From contig NZ_CP047650.1 in assembly GCF_009906855.1 (NCBI RefSeq), forward strand, positions 3,472,001 to 3,536,000: 64,000 nucleotides of DNA, given 5' to 3'. This DNA comes from Xylophilus rhododendri. GTDB lineage: Bacteria; Pseudomonadota; Gammaproteobacteria; Burkholderiales; Burkholderiaceae_C. The notes under the pieces are model-generated. The model saw only the letters and a program-made list of their open reading frames with translations, had not been told where the DNA came from and searched no databases. The position numbers were made by a program, and so were the translations under genes. The stretch's first letter is position 1. Each line of letters opens with the position of its first letter. Positions 41,378-50,780 of this stretch are shown one piece after another.

Positions 41378-42028
41378 ATGGCTTACCAGAAACGCACGAA
41401 AGACGAGCTGGCCCGGCGCGTCGCGCAGGACATCTTCGACGGCGCCTATGTCAACCTCGGCATCGGCCAGCCCACGCTCGTCGCCAACCACATCCCCGCT
41501 GGCCGCGAAGTCATCCTGCAGAGCGAGAACGGCATCCTGGGCATGGGCCCGGCGCCGGCCAAAGGCCAGGAAGACTACGACCTGATCAACGCCGGCAAGC
41601 AGCCGGTGACGCTGCTGGCCGGCGGCGCCTTCTTCCACCATGCCGACAGCTTCGCCATGATGCGCGGCGGCCATCTGGACATCTGCGTGCTGGGCGCCTT
41701 CCAGGTCTCGGCCACCGGCGACCTGGCCAACTGGAGCACCGGCGAGCCGGGCGCGATCCCCGCCGTGGGCGGCGCCATGGACCTGGCCATCGGCGCCAAG
41801 CAGACCTGGGTGATGATGGATCTGCTGACCAAGCAGGGCGCCTCCAAGGTGGTGCAGCAGTGCAGCTATCCGCTGACCGGCCTGGGCTGCGTCAAACGCA
41901 TCTATTCCGACCTGGCCACGCTGGCCTGCACACCGCAGGGCCTGCAGCTGATCGATGCCGTCGAGGGCCTGGGGCTGGAGGAACTCTCCACGCTGGTCGG
42001 CCTGCCGATCGCAGCGCCCGCCGCCTGA
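41378..42028 (+). CDS. pcaJ: 3-oxoadipate CoA-transferase subunit B
   Basis: 216 aa, beta subunit carrying the catalytic glutamate in LQSENGILGMGPAP near residue 51. Other conserved parts are YVNLGIGQPTLVANHIP, ADSFAMMRGGHLDICVLGAFQV, GAIPAVGGAMDLAIGAKQTWVMM and CVKRIYSDLATLACTPQGL. It begins 12 bp after pcaI and forms the heterodimer with PcaI. Confidence 0.93.
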   Translation: MAYQKRTKDELARRVAQDIFDGAYVNLGIGQPTLVANHIPAGREVILQSENGILGMGPAPAKGQEDYDLINAGKQPVTLLAGGAFFHHADSFAMMRGGHLDICVLGAFQVSATGDLANWSTGEPGAIPAVGGAMDLAIGAKQTWVMMDLLTKQGASKVVQQCSYPLTGLGCVKRIYSDLATLACTPQGLQLIDAVEGLGLEELSTLVGLPIAAPAA

Positions 42029-42063
42029 TCCCATCCCAACACCGAGAGACAAACAGGATTCCC

Positions 42064-43269
<1,206 letters not shown>

Positions 43270-43307
43270 GCGCGGCCATCCAATAACAAGATTCAGGGAC
43301 GAAAAAA

Positions 43308-44039
43308 ATGAGCAAGAAGACACAGGCAACGGTGGTCAGCGGCGCCAGCTCCGGCATCGGCCGCGCCATCGCCGAGGCCCTGCTCGCCCAGGGCCGCACC
43401 GTGGTCAACCTCGACTACAACCTGCCCGACTGGCAGCATCAGAACCTGGTCTCCTTCCAGGCCGACCTGACCAGCGAGCAGGCCACCCGCGAGCGCGCCG
43501 CCGAGATCGCCGCCGCCTACGAGGTGGTGGCCCTGGTCAACAACGCCGGCGCGACCCGGCCCGGCACCATCGACACGGCCACCACGGCGCAGCTCGACGA
43601 CGTGGTCGGCCTGCACCTGCGCGCCCCCATGCTGTTGGCCCAGGCCTTTCTGCCCTCGCTGCGCGCCAGCGGGCAGGGCCGCATCGTCAACATGTCCTCG
43701 CGCGCCGCGCTGGGCAAGGTGGACCGCATCGTCTATTCGGCCACCAAGGCCGGCATGGTGGGCATGACCCGCACCATGGCCATGGAACTGGGCCGCGACG
43801 GCATCACCGTCAATGCGATCGGCCCGGGCCCGATCGCCACCGAACTCTTCCGCAAGAGCAATCCCGAGGGCGCGCCGCAGACGCAGCGCATCCTCGACAG
43901 CATCGCCGTCGGCCGCATGGGTACGGCAGAGGACGTGGCCCGCGCCGCGCTCTTCTTCCTGGCACCCGAGAACGGCTTCGTCACCGGGCAGATCCTCTAT
44001 GTCTGCGGCGGCACCACCCTGGGTCAGGCGCCGGTCTAA
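43308..44039 (+). CDS. SDR-family oxidoreductase
   Basis: 243 aa classical short-chain dehydrogenase. NAD(P) motif SGASSGIGR at 11-19, NNAG at 78-81, Ser130-Ser131, Tyr143 and Lys147 (YSATKAG). Acidic Asp36 after the second strand suggests NAD preference. 38 bp behind pcaF, so probably co-transcribed and linked to aromatic catabolism; substrate unknown. A terminator follows at 44063. Confidence 0.9.
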   Translation: MSKKTQATVVSGASSGIGRAIAEALLAQGRTVVNLDYNLPDWQHQNLVSFQADLTSEQATRERAAEIAAAYEVVALVNNAGATRPGTIDTATTAQLDDVVGLHLRAPMLLAQAFLPSLRASGQGRIVNMSSRAALGKVDRIVYSATKAGMVGMTRTMAMELGRDGITVNAIGPGPIATELFRKSNPEGAPQTQRILDSIAVGRMGTAEDVARAALFFLAPENGFVTGQILYVCGGTTLGQAPV

Positions 44040-44062
44040 GAGCGCCACCCCGGGTATTTCCT

Positions 44063-44083
44063 TTCCGGCCACCGGAATTTTTT
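44063..44083 (+). terminator. Terminator of the pcaIJF-SDR operon
   Basis: TTCCGG (44063-44068), loop CCA, CCGGAA (44072-44077), T6 to 44083, 24 bp past the SDR stop. Confidence 0.75.
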
Positions 44084-44157
44084 GCGGCTTTCGCCGCGAC
44101 CAGAGACGACGCCCGCGCACGACGGGGGCGCCGTCGCGTCCCCCAAGGAGTGAAGAC

Positions 44158-45159
44158 ATGACCATCCGTATTTCCAGCCTGCCGCGCCGCGCGCTGCTCG
44201 CCACCGCCGCCTTCGCCGCCGCCGCCTGCGCCCTGCCGGCGCTGGCCCAGTCGGCCGCGGGTTTCCCGAACAAGCCGATCACCATCATCGTGCCCTTCGC
44301 CGCAGGCGGCACCACCGACATCCTGGCGCGCCTGGTCGGCCAGTACCTGGGCAACGAGCTGGGCCAGTCGGTCATCGTGGACAACCGCGTGGGCGCGGGC
44401 GGCAACATCGGCGGCCAGCTGGCCGCGCGCTCGCCGGCCGACGGCTACACCCTGTTCATGGGCACCGTGGGCACGCATGCGATCAACCAGTCGCTCTACA
44501 AGAAGATGCCCTTCGACCCGATCAAGGACTTCGCGCCCATCTCGCGCGTGGCCAATGTGCCCAACCTGCTGGTGGCCAACCCGCAGCAGCCCTTCAAGAA
44601 CGTGCAGGAGCTGATCGCCTATGCCAAGGCCAATCCGGGCAAGATCAACTTCGGCTCCTCGGGCAACGGCAGCTCCATCCACCTGTCGGGCGAGCTGTTC
44701 AAGATGATGACCAAGACGGACATGATCCACGTGCCCTACAAGGGCAGCGCGCCGGCCATGAACGACCTGCTGGGCAACCAGATCGCCATCATGTTCGACA
44801 ACATGCCCTCCGCCATCCAGCATGTGCGCGCCGGCAAGCTGCGTCCGCTGGCCGTGACCACCGCCAAGCGCTCGCCCGAGCTGCCCGACGTGCCGACCAT
44901 CGCCGAAGCCGGCGTGCCCGGCTACGAGGCCACCTCCTGGTTCGGCCTGCTGGCGCCGGCCGGCACGCCGGCCGACATCGTCAACAAGATCGATGCCGCG
45001 CTGATCAAGGTCTATGGCAACCCCGAGCTGAAGAAGAAGATCGCCGACCAGGGCGCCGAGCCGGTGGTGGAGAAGCCGGCCGAATTCGCCGCCTTCATCA
45101 AGGCCGAGACGGCCAAGTGGGGCAAGGTCGTGAAGGAATCCGGCGCCACCCTGGACTGA
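44158..45159 (+). CDS. Bug-family tripartite tricarboxylate transporter substrate receptor
   Basis: 333 aa periplasmic binding protein (TctC/Bug). N-terminal export signal with RR (SSLPRRALLATAAFAAAACALPALAQS). Signature segments are FPNKPITIIVPFAAGGTTDILARLVGQ, VIVDNRVGAGGNIGGQLAARSPADGYTLFMG, IHVPYKGSAPAMNDLLGNQI and SWFGLLAPAGTPADIVNKI. No TctA/TctB membrane genes are nearby, as usual for expanded Bug families in Burkholderiales. It sits between two terminators, so probably a separate transcript. Ligand unknown. Confidence 0.93.
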   Translation: MTIRISSLPRRALLATAAFAAAACALPALAQSAAGFPNKPITIIVPFAAGGTTDILARLVGQYLGNELGQSVIVDNRVGAGGNIGGQLAARSPADGYTLFMGTVGTHAINQSLYKKMPFDPIKDFAPISRVANVPNLLVANPQQPFKNVQELIAYAKANPGKINFGSSGNGSSIHLSGELFKMMTKTDMIHVPYKGSAPAMNDLLGNQIAIMFDNMPSAIQHVRAGKLRPLAVTTAKRSPELPDVPTIAEAGVPGYEATSWFGLLAPAGTPADIVNKIDAALIKVYGNPELKKKIADQGAEPVVEKPAEFAAFIKAETAKWGKVVKESGATLD

Positions 45160-45222
45160 GCACGCGGCGTCTGCAGGAATGCGCCGCCGGGCCTATGCTC
45201 GGCCTTCGGCGCACACCGCCCG

Positions 45223-45259
45223 GCCCGGCGCCACCCTTGTGTGGCGGCCGGGCTTTCTT
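45223..45259 (+). terminator. Terminator after the Bug receptor gene
   Basis: GCCCGGC (45223-45229) with GCCGGGC (45247-45253) and an inner CCAC/GTGG stem, loop CCTTGT, then TTTCTT. It lies 63 bp after the receptor stop and just before the next gene. Confidence 0.65.
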
Positions 45260-45281
45260 CATCCCAGCAAGGATCCAAAAC

Positions 45282-45866
45282 ATGACCATCGACCGCCAGG
45301 CCCTGAACCAGCTCTTCCTCGACGCCCGCACCGCCAACGGCTTCACCGACCAGCCGGTGCCCAAGGAACTGCTGGAAGAGGCCTACGAACTGGCCCGTTT
45401 CGCGCCCACCTCCATGAACACCCAGCCCACCCGCTACGTGTTCCTGACCACGCCCGAGGCCAAGGCCCGCCTGCTGCCGGCCCTGTCGCCCGGCAATGTG
45501 GAGAAGACCCGCGGCGCGCCGGTCACGGTGATCGTGGCGACCGACACCCAGTTCTACGAATACATGCCCCAGATCTGGCACGGCGAGGGCGCGCGCGAGA
45601 TGTTCGCCGGCAATGCGCCCATGGCCCAGGCCACCGCCACCCGCAACGGCACGCTGGGCGGCGCCTATTTCCTGCTGGCCCTGCGGGCGGTGGGCCTGGA
45701 TGCCGGGCCGATGAGCGGCTTCGACATCGCCCAGGTCAATGCCGAGTTCTTCCCCGACGGCCGGCTGCAGGCCAATTTCCTGATCAACGTGGGTTATGCC
45801 GACACCAGCAAGACCTTCAACCGCAATCCGCGCCTGAGCTTCGAGCAGGCCGTGACGGTGCTCTGA
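45282..45866 (+). CDS. Nitroreductase-family protein, malonic semialdehyde reductase (RutE/HadB)-like
   Basis: 194 aa FMN-dependent nitroreductase fold. It opens DRQALNQLFLDARTANGFTD with F-x-P-T-S-M-N-x-Q-P (FAPTSMNTQPTRYVFL), then NGTLGGAYFLLALRAVGLDAGPMSGFD and the FLINVGYAD end, as in RutE/HadB proteins reducing malonic semialdehyde. ATG 45282 follows AAGGAT. Preceded and followed by terminator hairpins, so probably single. Substrate is inferred by family. Confidence 0.85.
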   Translation: MTIDRQALNQLFLDARTANGFTDQPVPKELLEEAYELARFAPTSMNTQPTRYVFLTTPEAKARLLPALSPGNVEKTRGAPVTVIVATDTQFYEYMPQIWHGEGAREMFAGNAPMAQATATRNGTLGGAYFLLALRAVGLDAGPMSGFDIAQVNAEFFPDGRLQANFLINVGYADTSKTFNRNPRLSFEQAVTVL

Positions 45867-45871
45867 GGCAC

Positions 45872-45906
45872 AAAAAAGCGCCCGCCGGCATGAAGCCGGC
45901 GGGCGC
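45872..45906 (-). terminator. Strong terminator for the leftward gene (bidirectional hairpin)
   Basis: 12-bp stem GCGCCCGCCGGC (45878-45889) / GCCGGCGGGCGC (45895-45906), loop ATGAA. On the minus strand T6 follows (45877-45872). On the plus strand the A-tract precedes the stem, so it may also stop the rightward gene. Confidence 0.85.
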
Positions 45907-45944
45907 CAGGGGGCGCCGGGGAAGGCGCCAGGTGTTCTGATGGA

Positions 45945-46268
45945 TCAGAAGGTCAGGGCGTCGCCTCGTTCGATGGCGCCCGAGCGTTCGGCCTGCATGG
46001 CGGCCTGGCGCACGGCGGCGCGGTCGGCGCCGCTGCTGCGGACGGCCGGCACGGTCGAGCCGTAGCCTTCGCCGCTGTTCTGCAGGGCGACACGGGAGCT
46101 GCCGGCCAGGCTGGCGGCCTGGTTGGCGGCGAACGAGCGGTTCGACTGGACTTGCACGGCCTGGCTTTGCAGGGTGTCGCTGTCGCCCACGGGAGCGGCT
46201 TGTGCGGCGACGCCGGCGGCGAGCAGGGAAGCGATGGCGGCGGCCTGGAGCAGATTGCGGGTCTTCAT
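45945..46268 (-). CDS. Small secreted protein, DUF4148-like
   Basis: 107 aa. Clear Sec signal (KTRNLLQAAAIASLLAAGVAAQAAPVG), then an unstructured Ser/Ala/Gln-rich body and the C-terminal GAIERGDALTF. Such short repeated-family proteins (DUF4148 type) are common in Burkholderiales; the assignment is by resemblance only. Periplasmic or secreted, function unknown. Followed by a strong terminator; divergent from the LysR gene with 232 bp between. Confidence 0.75.
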   Translation of the reverse strand: MKTRNLLQAAAIASLLAAGVAAQAAPVGDSDTLQSQAVQVQSNRSFAANQAASLAGSSRVALQNSGEGYGSTVPAVRSSGADRAAVRQAAMQAERSGAIERGDALTF

Positions 46269-46500
46269 GATGAGTTTCCTTCGGATGAGTTGATGTTTTT
46301 GCTTTTCCGTCGTCCCGCTTTCAGGCCGGGGCGCCGTCTCGGTGTGTCGTAGCGTTTCGGTTGCGGCCCATCGATGTGATGAACTTTAGGCTTGTGACGG
46401 CTTGGTGAAAACCCGGCGCGGGGCAAATCACCATTGCTGGAAATGGAATAATTCATCAGCGGCGTCCGACATACGGGCCGGTTTGCACGGGTGAAATCGC

Positions 46501-47424
46501 ATGGATCGGCTGCAATCGATGAAGGTATTCCAGAGGGTGGCCGACGAAGGCAGCTTCGCGGCGGCCGCCCGGGCGCTCGACCTGTCGCCGGCGGCGGTGA
46601 CCCGGCTGGTCAGCGACCTGGAGCGCCACCTCGGCACCCGGCTGCTGCAGCGCACGACGCGGCGCATCGCGCTGACCGAAGCGGGTGACCATTACCTGAC
46701 CCGGCTGCGTGCCATCCTCGCCGAGCTGGAGGAGGCGGAGATCGCCGCCTCCGCCTCCAGCCGGGAGCTGCGCGGCGTGCTGCACATCGTCACCACGCCG
46801 GTGCTGGCCTCCTATTTCCTGGCGCCGCGGGTGGCCGCCTGGAGCCGGCGGCATCCGCGGGTGGTGCTGGACATCACGGCCGACGCCATGCCGCAGAACC
46901 GGGTCGAGGAGTTCGATCTGACCTTTCTCATCGAAGAGGAAAACTTCGACGCCAACCTGGTGGCGCGGCCGCTGATGCATGGCGAATGGATCCTCTGCGC
47001 CTCGCCGGACTACCTGGCCCGTGCCGGCACGCCGCGCGAGCCGCAGGACCTGCGCGAGCACAGCTACCTGCGCCACCAGCGCCGCCCGAGCGGCCGCCGC
47101 CTGCGCCTGCTGCCCGAGGGCGGCGCGGGCGAGGCGGTGGAGGTCGATGTGCGGGTGACGCTGCAGTCCCAGCATTCCGACGTGCTGCACCGCGCCGCGC
47201 TCGACGGTGCCGGCGTGGCGCTGCTGTCGCGCCTGCTCACCGCGCCGCAGATCGCCACCGGCGACCTGGTGCAGGTGCTGCCCGACTGGATGGGCGGCCG
47301 CTACACCCTGTTCGGCGCCATGCCGAGCCGCCAGCTGGTGCCGGCGCGCACCCATGCCTTCCTGGAATTCCTGCGCGAGCCTTTCGAGCAGCCGCGCGGG
47401 CTGCTGCGGCGGGTGGCGGTCTAG
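46501..47424 (+). CDS. LysR-family transcriptional regulator
   Basis: 307 aa. Winged helix at the N-terminus (FQRVADEGSFAAAARALDLS, PAAVTRLVSDLERHLGTRLLQRT) and a LysR effector domain (about 90-295: LRGVLHIVTTPVLASYFLAP, GAGVALLSRLLTAPQIATGDLVQVLPDW). It is of the CrgA/YafC-like group. Target genes unknown; the divergent small secreted gene is one candidate. Its stop is 3 bp from the trmL stop on the other strand. Confidence 0.93.
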   Translation: MDRLQSMKVFQRVADEGSFAAAARALDLSPAAVTRLVSDLERHLGTRLLQRTTRRIALTEAGDHYLTRLRAILAELEEAEIAASASSRELRGVLHIVTTPVLASYFLAPRVAAWSRRHPRVVLDITADAMPQNRVEEFDLTFLIEEENFDANLVARPLMHGEWILCASPDYLARAGTPREPQDLREHSYLRHQRRPSGRRLRLLPEGGAGEAVEVDVRVTLQSQHSDVLHRAALDGAGVALLSRLLTAPQIATGDLVQVLPDWMGGRYTLFGAMPSRQLVPARTHAFLEFLREPFEQPRGLLRRVAV

Positions 47425-47427
47425 CCT

Positions 47428-47910
47428 TCAGAGCTGGTCCGCGGCCCCGCCGAAGCCGTTCTGGCGCCAGGCCTCGAACACCGTCACCGCCACCGCGTTC
47501 GACAGGTTGAGGCTGCGCTGCCCCGGCAGCATCGGCAGGCGCAGCCGTTGCGCTGGCGGAAAGAATCCATCCCGCAAATCCGCCGGCAGGCCGCTGGTCT
47601 CGGAGCCGAAGACGAACCAGTCGCCGGGCCGGAAAGCCAGGCCGTGGGCCGGCTGGCTGGCCCGGGTGGTCAACGCGAACATGCGCTCGCGCGCCGGCCG
47701 GGCATCGTCCAGCAGGGCCTGCCAGCTGGCGTGGCGGCGCACCTCGGCGAACTCGTGGTAATCGAGGCCGGCGCGGCGCAGCAGCCGGTCTTCCATCGAG
47801 AAACCCAGGGGCTCGACCAGATGCAGCCGGCAGCCGGTATTGGCCGCCAGCCGGATCACATTGCCGGTGTTGGGCGGGATCTCGGGCGCGACAAGGACGA
47901 TGTTGAACAT
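47428..47910 (-). CDS. trmL: tRNA (cytidine/uridine-34 2'-O)-methyltransferase TrmL
   Basis: 160 aa SPOUT methyltransferase modifying the wobble base of tRNA-Leu. MFNIVLVAPEIPPNTGNVIRLAANTG with the invariant Asn/Arg, DWFVFGSETSGLP and RLPMLPGQRSLNLSNAVAV knot motifs are all present. ATG 47910 gives the standard length; the frame continues upstream without meaning. Cytoplasmic, single-domain. Confidence 0.95.
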   Translation of the reverse strand: MFNIVLVAPEIPPNTGNVIRLAANTGCRLHLVEPLGFSMEDRLLRRAGLDYHEFAEVRRHASWQALLDDARPARERMFALTTRASQPAHGLAFRPGDWFVFGSETSGLPADLRDGFFPPAQRLRLPMLPGQRSLNLSNAVAVTVFEAWRQNGFGGAADQL

Positions 47911-48086
47911 GGCGGCGATTGTGCTGGCTGGCGGCACCCGGGTTCGCATCGGTCGTTCGATGGTTCTCGTCGCGCAATTCGAAAGAGTTCTTCGACAGGA
48001 CGCGCGTCTTTTCGTGCAAGGCGGCACTGCCGAGGTCAAAGGCTCATGGAATCGGTGCTCTTCCAACCGATGTTCCAAGGACGCCA

Positions 48087-49847
48087 ATGGCCTATCCCTC
48101 TTCCGCGGCACCCACCGTTCCCACCTTCGCCGCTCCCGGCAACCCGCCGGAGGAGCACTTCGACGCCGAAGCCTGGGAGCTCACGCCCGAGACGCTGGCC
48201 GGACTGCTCCAGGCGGGCGGCGAGCAGGTCGGCAACATGCTGCGGCTCATGAGCACCTCCGTCGCGCAGATCCTGCGGCGGACACCGGACCGGGGCGAAG
48301 CGGTGGTGAAACTGGGCCTGCCCGGCGGTGTCGCGGTCCACATCGTGCGCAGCCTCAATTGGGAATCCCTGGCGGCCAGCCTGCGGCTCGACCGCGACAG
48401 CTCCCACCGCCTGTCGCAGGAGGCCTTCGGCAATGCCGTCTTCGTGGCCTCCTACCGCCATGTCGCCGAGGACGAGCCGGAGGCGGCCGATGCCCCGCCG
48501 CTGGACGCAGCCACCCAGGCGAAGGTCGACCGGCTCAAACGCGAACTGCGCAAGCACGCCAACGCCCGGCGCGACCTCAAGGCCTATTTCGGCGAGGCGC
48601 AGGTGCGGGCCCGCGCGCCGCGCCTGGCGCAGATCGCCTCCGCCGCGGTGGACGGCATCCTGGCCAGCCCGCCGGACCAGGCGGTGGACATGGACCTGCA
48701 CATCCTGAACTACCTCTTCGCCACCGGCGCGGAAGCGATGACGGGCAGGGCGGTGGATCTGTCCCGCCATGCCGAGACCTTCCGCCGGTCCATCGCCACC
48801 ATGGCGGCCACGGTGGGGTCGCCCTGGAAGTCCACCCTGGGGGCGCTCAACCAGGGTCTGGCGCGTTTCCTGGCACGCCATGCCACCCGCGCCCGCGGCC
48901 AGCTGCACGAGATGGCGCGCGACCTGGCCGGCGCGGCGCTGGGCCAGGCGGCGCCCAACCTGGTGGTCGACATCGTGCGCATGCATGGTTTCGTCCCCGC
49001 CGGCGTCACGCCGGAGCAGCTCAAGAGCGAGGATTTCCAGCCGGTGCTGGACGACATCGCCATGGAGTTCGCCGCCACCGTCTTCACCACTTCCAGCCTG
49101 ATGATGCTGGTGCTCAACCATTTCATCGCCCGCCCGGCCGAGCTGCAGGCATTGCGCCAGCAGCTGGAGCAGGACTTCCCGCAGGGCGTGCAGGGCGTGG
49201 AGGAGCTGTACAACCTGCCTTCGACCCGCGCGCTGTTCCTGGCCTTCCTGGGCAACCTGCCGATCAACGTCGCCGCGCGCGGCGCCGTGGAAGACATCCG
49301 CTATACCGACAGCGATGGACAGGAGCACCTCATTTGTGCCGGGGACGCGGTGCTCTTCGACCTGCCGACGCTCCAGCGCAAATGCCTGGGCCCGATGCGC
49401 GAGCTGCTGGAGAACGCCGGGCCCCAGGCCGCGCTCTTCGACTTCCTGGACCTGCGCCGCAACGGCGGCCTGCTGCCGATGTTCTTCTCCGGGCCGACCA
49501 TGTGCCCCGGGCGCTACACGGGCATCTTCACCGCCGCGCGTTTCCTGCTCGAACTGCTGCACCGCTGCGAGCTGTCCTATTACGCGGGCGGGGAAGTGCC
49601 AGTGAACTACGGCGTGGTCAACCGGCTCGGGGGCGATCCCCGCATGCGGGTGGAGGCACGCGACCGGTGGTTCGACGCGGAGGAACCATGGGGCTGCCCG
49701 GCGATGCAGGCGCAGCTGCATGAACTGTTGTGGGGAGCGCCCGGGCTGAGCGATGCGGATGCGACGGAGCTGGAAGCGGCCGCGCTGCCCCCGCCGCCGG
49801 CGGCGGCGCCGGCCTGCCCGATGCGGCCGCATCCCCTGCCGCTCTGA
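48087..49847 (+). CDS. Divergent cytochrome P450-like protein lacking ExxR
   Basis: 586 aa. The C-terminal half shows a P450 plan: I-helix-like EFAATVFTTSSLMML with TT, then RPAELQALRQQLEQDF, then a haem-Cys loop FFSGPTMCPGRYTG (F-x-x-G-x-x-x-C-x-G, with Thr in the usual Arg/His place). The K-helix ExxR is not recognisable (AFLGNLPINVAARG). The N-terminal ~230 residues are an unusual extension: Ser/Pro-rich start without acidic residues for 20 positions, then charged helices. It starts after AAGGA. Enzyme activity uncertain; a TTCG-N16-TTCG motif lies upstream at 47991-48014. Confidence 0.7.
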   Translation: MAYPSSAAPTVPTFAAPGNPPEEHFDAEAWELTPETLAGLLQAGGEQVGNMLRLMSTSVAQILRRTPDRGEAVVKLGLPGGVAVHIVRSLNWESLAASLRLDRDSSHRLSQEAFGNAVFVASYRHVAEDEPEAADAPPLDAATQAKVDRLKRELRKHANARRDLKAYFGEAQVRARAPRLAQIASAAVDGILASPPDQAVDMDLHILNYLFATGAEAMTGRAVDLSRHAETFRRSIATMAATVGSPWKSTLGALNQGLARFLARHATRARGQLHEMARDLAGAALGQAAPNLVVDIVRMHGFVPAGVTPEQLKSEDFQPVLDDIAMEFAATVFTTSSLMMLVLNHFIARPAELQALRQQLEQDFPQGVQGVEELYNLPSTRALFLAFLGNLPINVAARGAVEDIRYTDSDGQEHLICAGDAVLFDLPTLQRKCLGPMRELLENAGPQAALFDFLDLRRNGGLLPMFFSGPTMCPGRYTGIFTAARFLLELLHRCELSYYAGGEVPVNYGVVNRLGGDPRMRVEARDRWFDAEEPWGCPAMQAQLHELLWGAPGLSDADATELEAAALPPPPAAAPACPMRPHPLPL

Positions 49848-49856
49848 AACCGGCGT

Positions 49857-50576
49857 TCAGGGCCGCGGCGTGCGCGCCACGACCAGGGCCGAGACCGATG
49901 CCGCCCCGGCGGCACGCAGCACCCGGGCGGCTTCGTGCAGCGTGGCGCCGCTGGTCATCACATCGTCGACCAGCAGCAGGCGCCGTCCCCGGACCCGGGC
50001 GGCCCGCGCCGGCTCCAGGGCGAAGGCCCCGCGCACATGGCTGCGGCGGGCCTGGCGGTCCATGCCGCTCAGCGCGGCGGTATGGCGGATGCGCAGCAGC
50101 GTGGCGGTGTCGCACTTGGACGGCGCGAGCCGGCGGGCGATCAGCGCCGACTGGTTGAAACCCCGCTCCCGCAGGCGCAGCGGCGACAGCGGCAGGGGCA
50201 GCAGCAGTTCGGCGTCCTCGATGGCCGTCGCCGCACCGGGCATGCGGCGCAGCAACTCGGCCAGGGCGCGCGCCAGGCCGGCCTCGCCGCGGAACTTGAG
50301 GGCGGCGATGCCGCGGTCCCAGGGAAAGCCGTAGTCCACCGCGGCCAGGCAGGCATCCAGCGGCGGCGGCTGGCGCACGCAGGCGCCGCAGCGCGGCAGG
50401 CCGGCGGGCAGGGCGATGGCGCAGCTGGCGCAGCGGTGCACCGGGCGGGCGAAACGCCGCAGGCAGTCCTCGCAGAAGCTGCTCGCCGGCCAGGCGGCGC
50501 AGACCCGGCAGGCCGCGGCCGGCCCGGGCAGGGCGGCGAGCCAGCGGGTCATTCGGGCGGCGAGCGGGCGGAACAT
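49857..50576 (-). CDS. ComF family protein (phosphoribosyltransferase-like)
   Basis: 239 aa. N-terminal zinc-binding Cys pairs (CRVCAAW, CEDCLRRF, CASCAI, CGACVRQ) and a PRTase domain with the PRPP loop RRLLLVDDVMTSGATLHEA near 200. ComF/GntX proteins are linked to DNA uptake or DNA use. ATG 50576; convergent with the P450-like gene and divergent from the methyltransferase gene. Confidence 0.93.
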   Translation of the reverse strand: MFRPLAARMTRWLAALPGPAAACRVCAAWPASSFCEDCLRRFARPVHRCASCAIALPAGLPRCGACVRQPPPLDACLAAVDYGFPWDRGIAALKFRGEAGLARALAELLRRMPGAATAIEDAELLLPLPLSPLRLRERGFNQSALIARRLAPSKCDTATLLRIRHTAALSGMDRQARRSHVRGAFALEPARAARVRGRRLLLVDDVMTSGATLHEAARVLRAAGAASVSALVVARTPRP

Positions 50577-50780
50577 GGCGCGGCTCAATATACTCGGCGG
50601 CCCTGCCGGCCCGGCACCGTTTTCCGGCCGAGCCGACCCCGATCGCCCCATGGCCCCGCCCGCTTCCGCCCCCACGACCTTCCCCCGACCATCGCCGCGC
50701 CGGCCGCCCGGCACTGGCAGGACCTGCCCCCGCTGGGCGCGCCCGCCTCCCCCTGGCTGCACGAAGAGGTGGCGCGGCGC

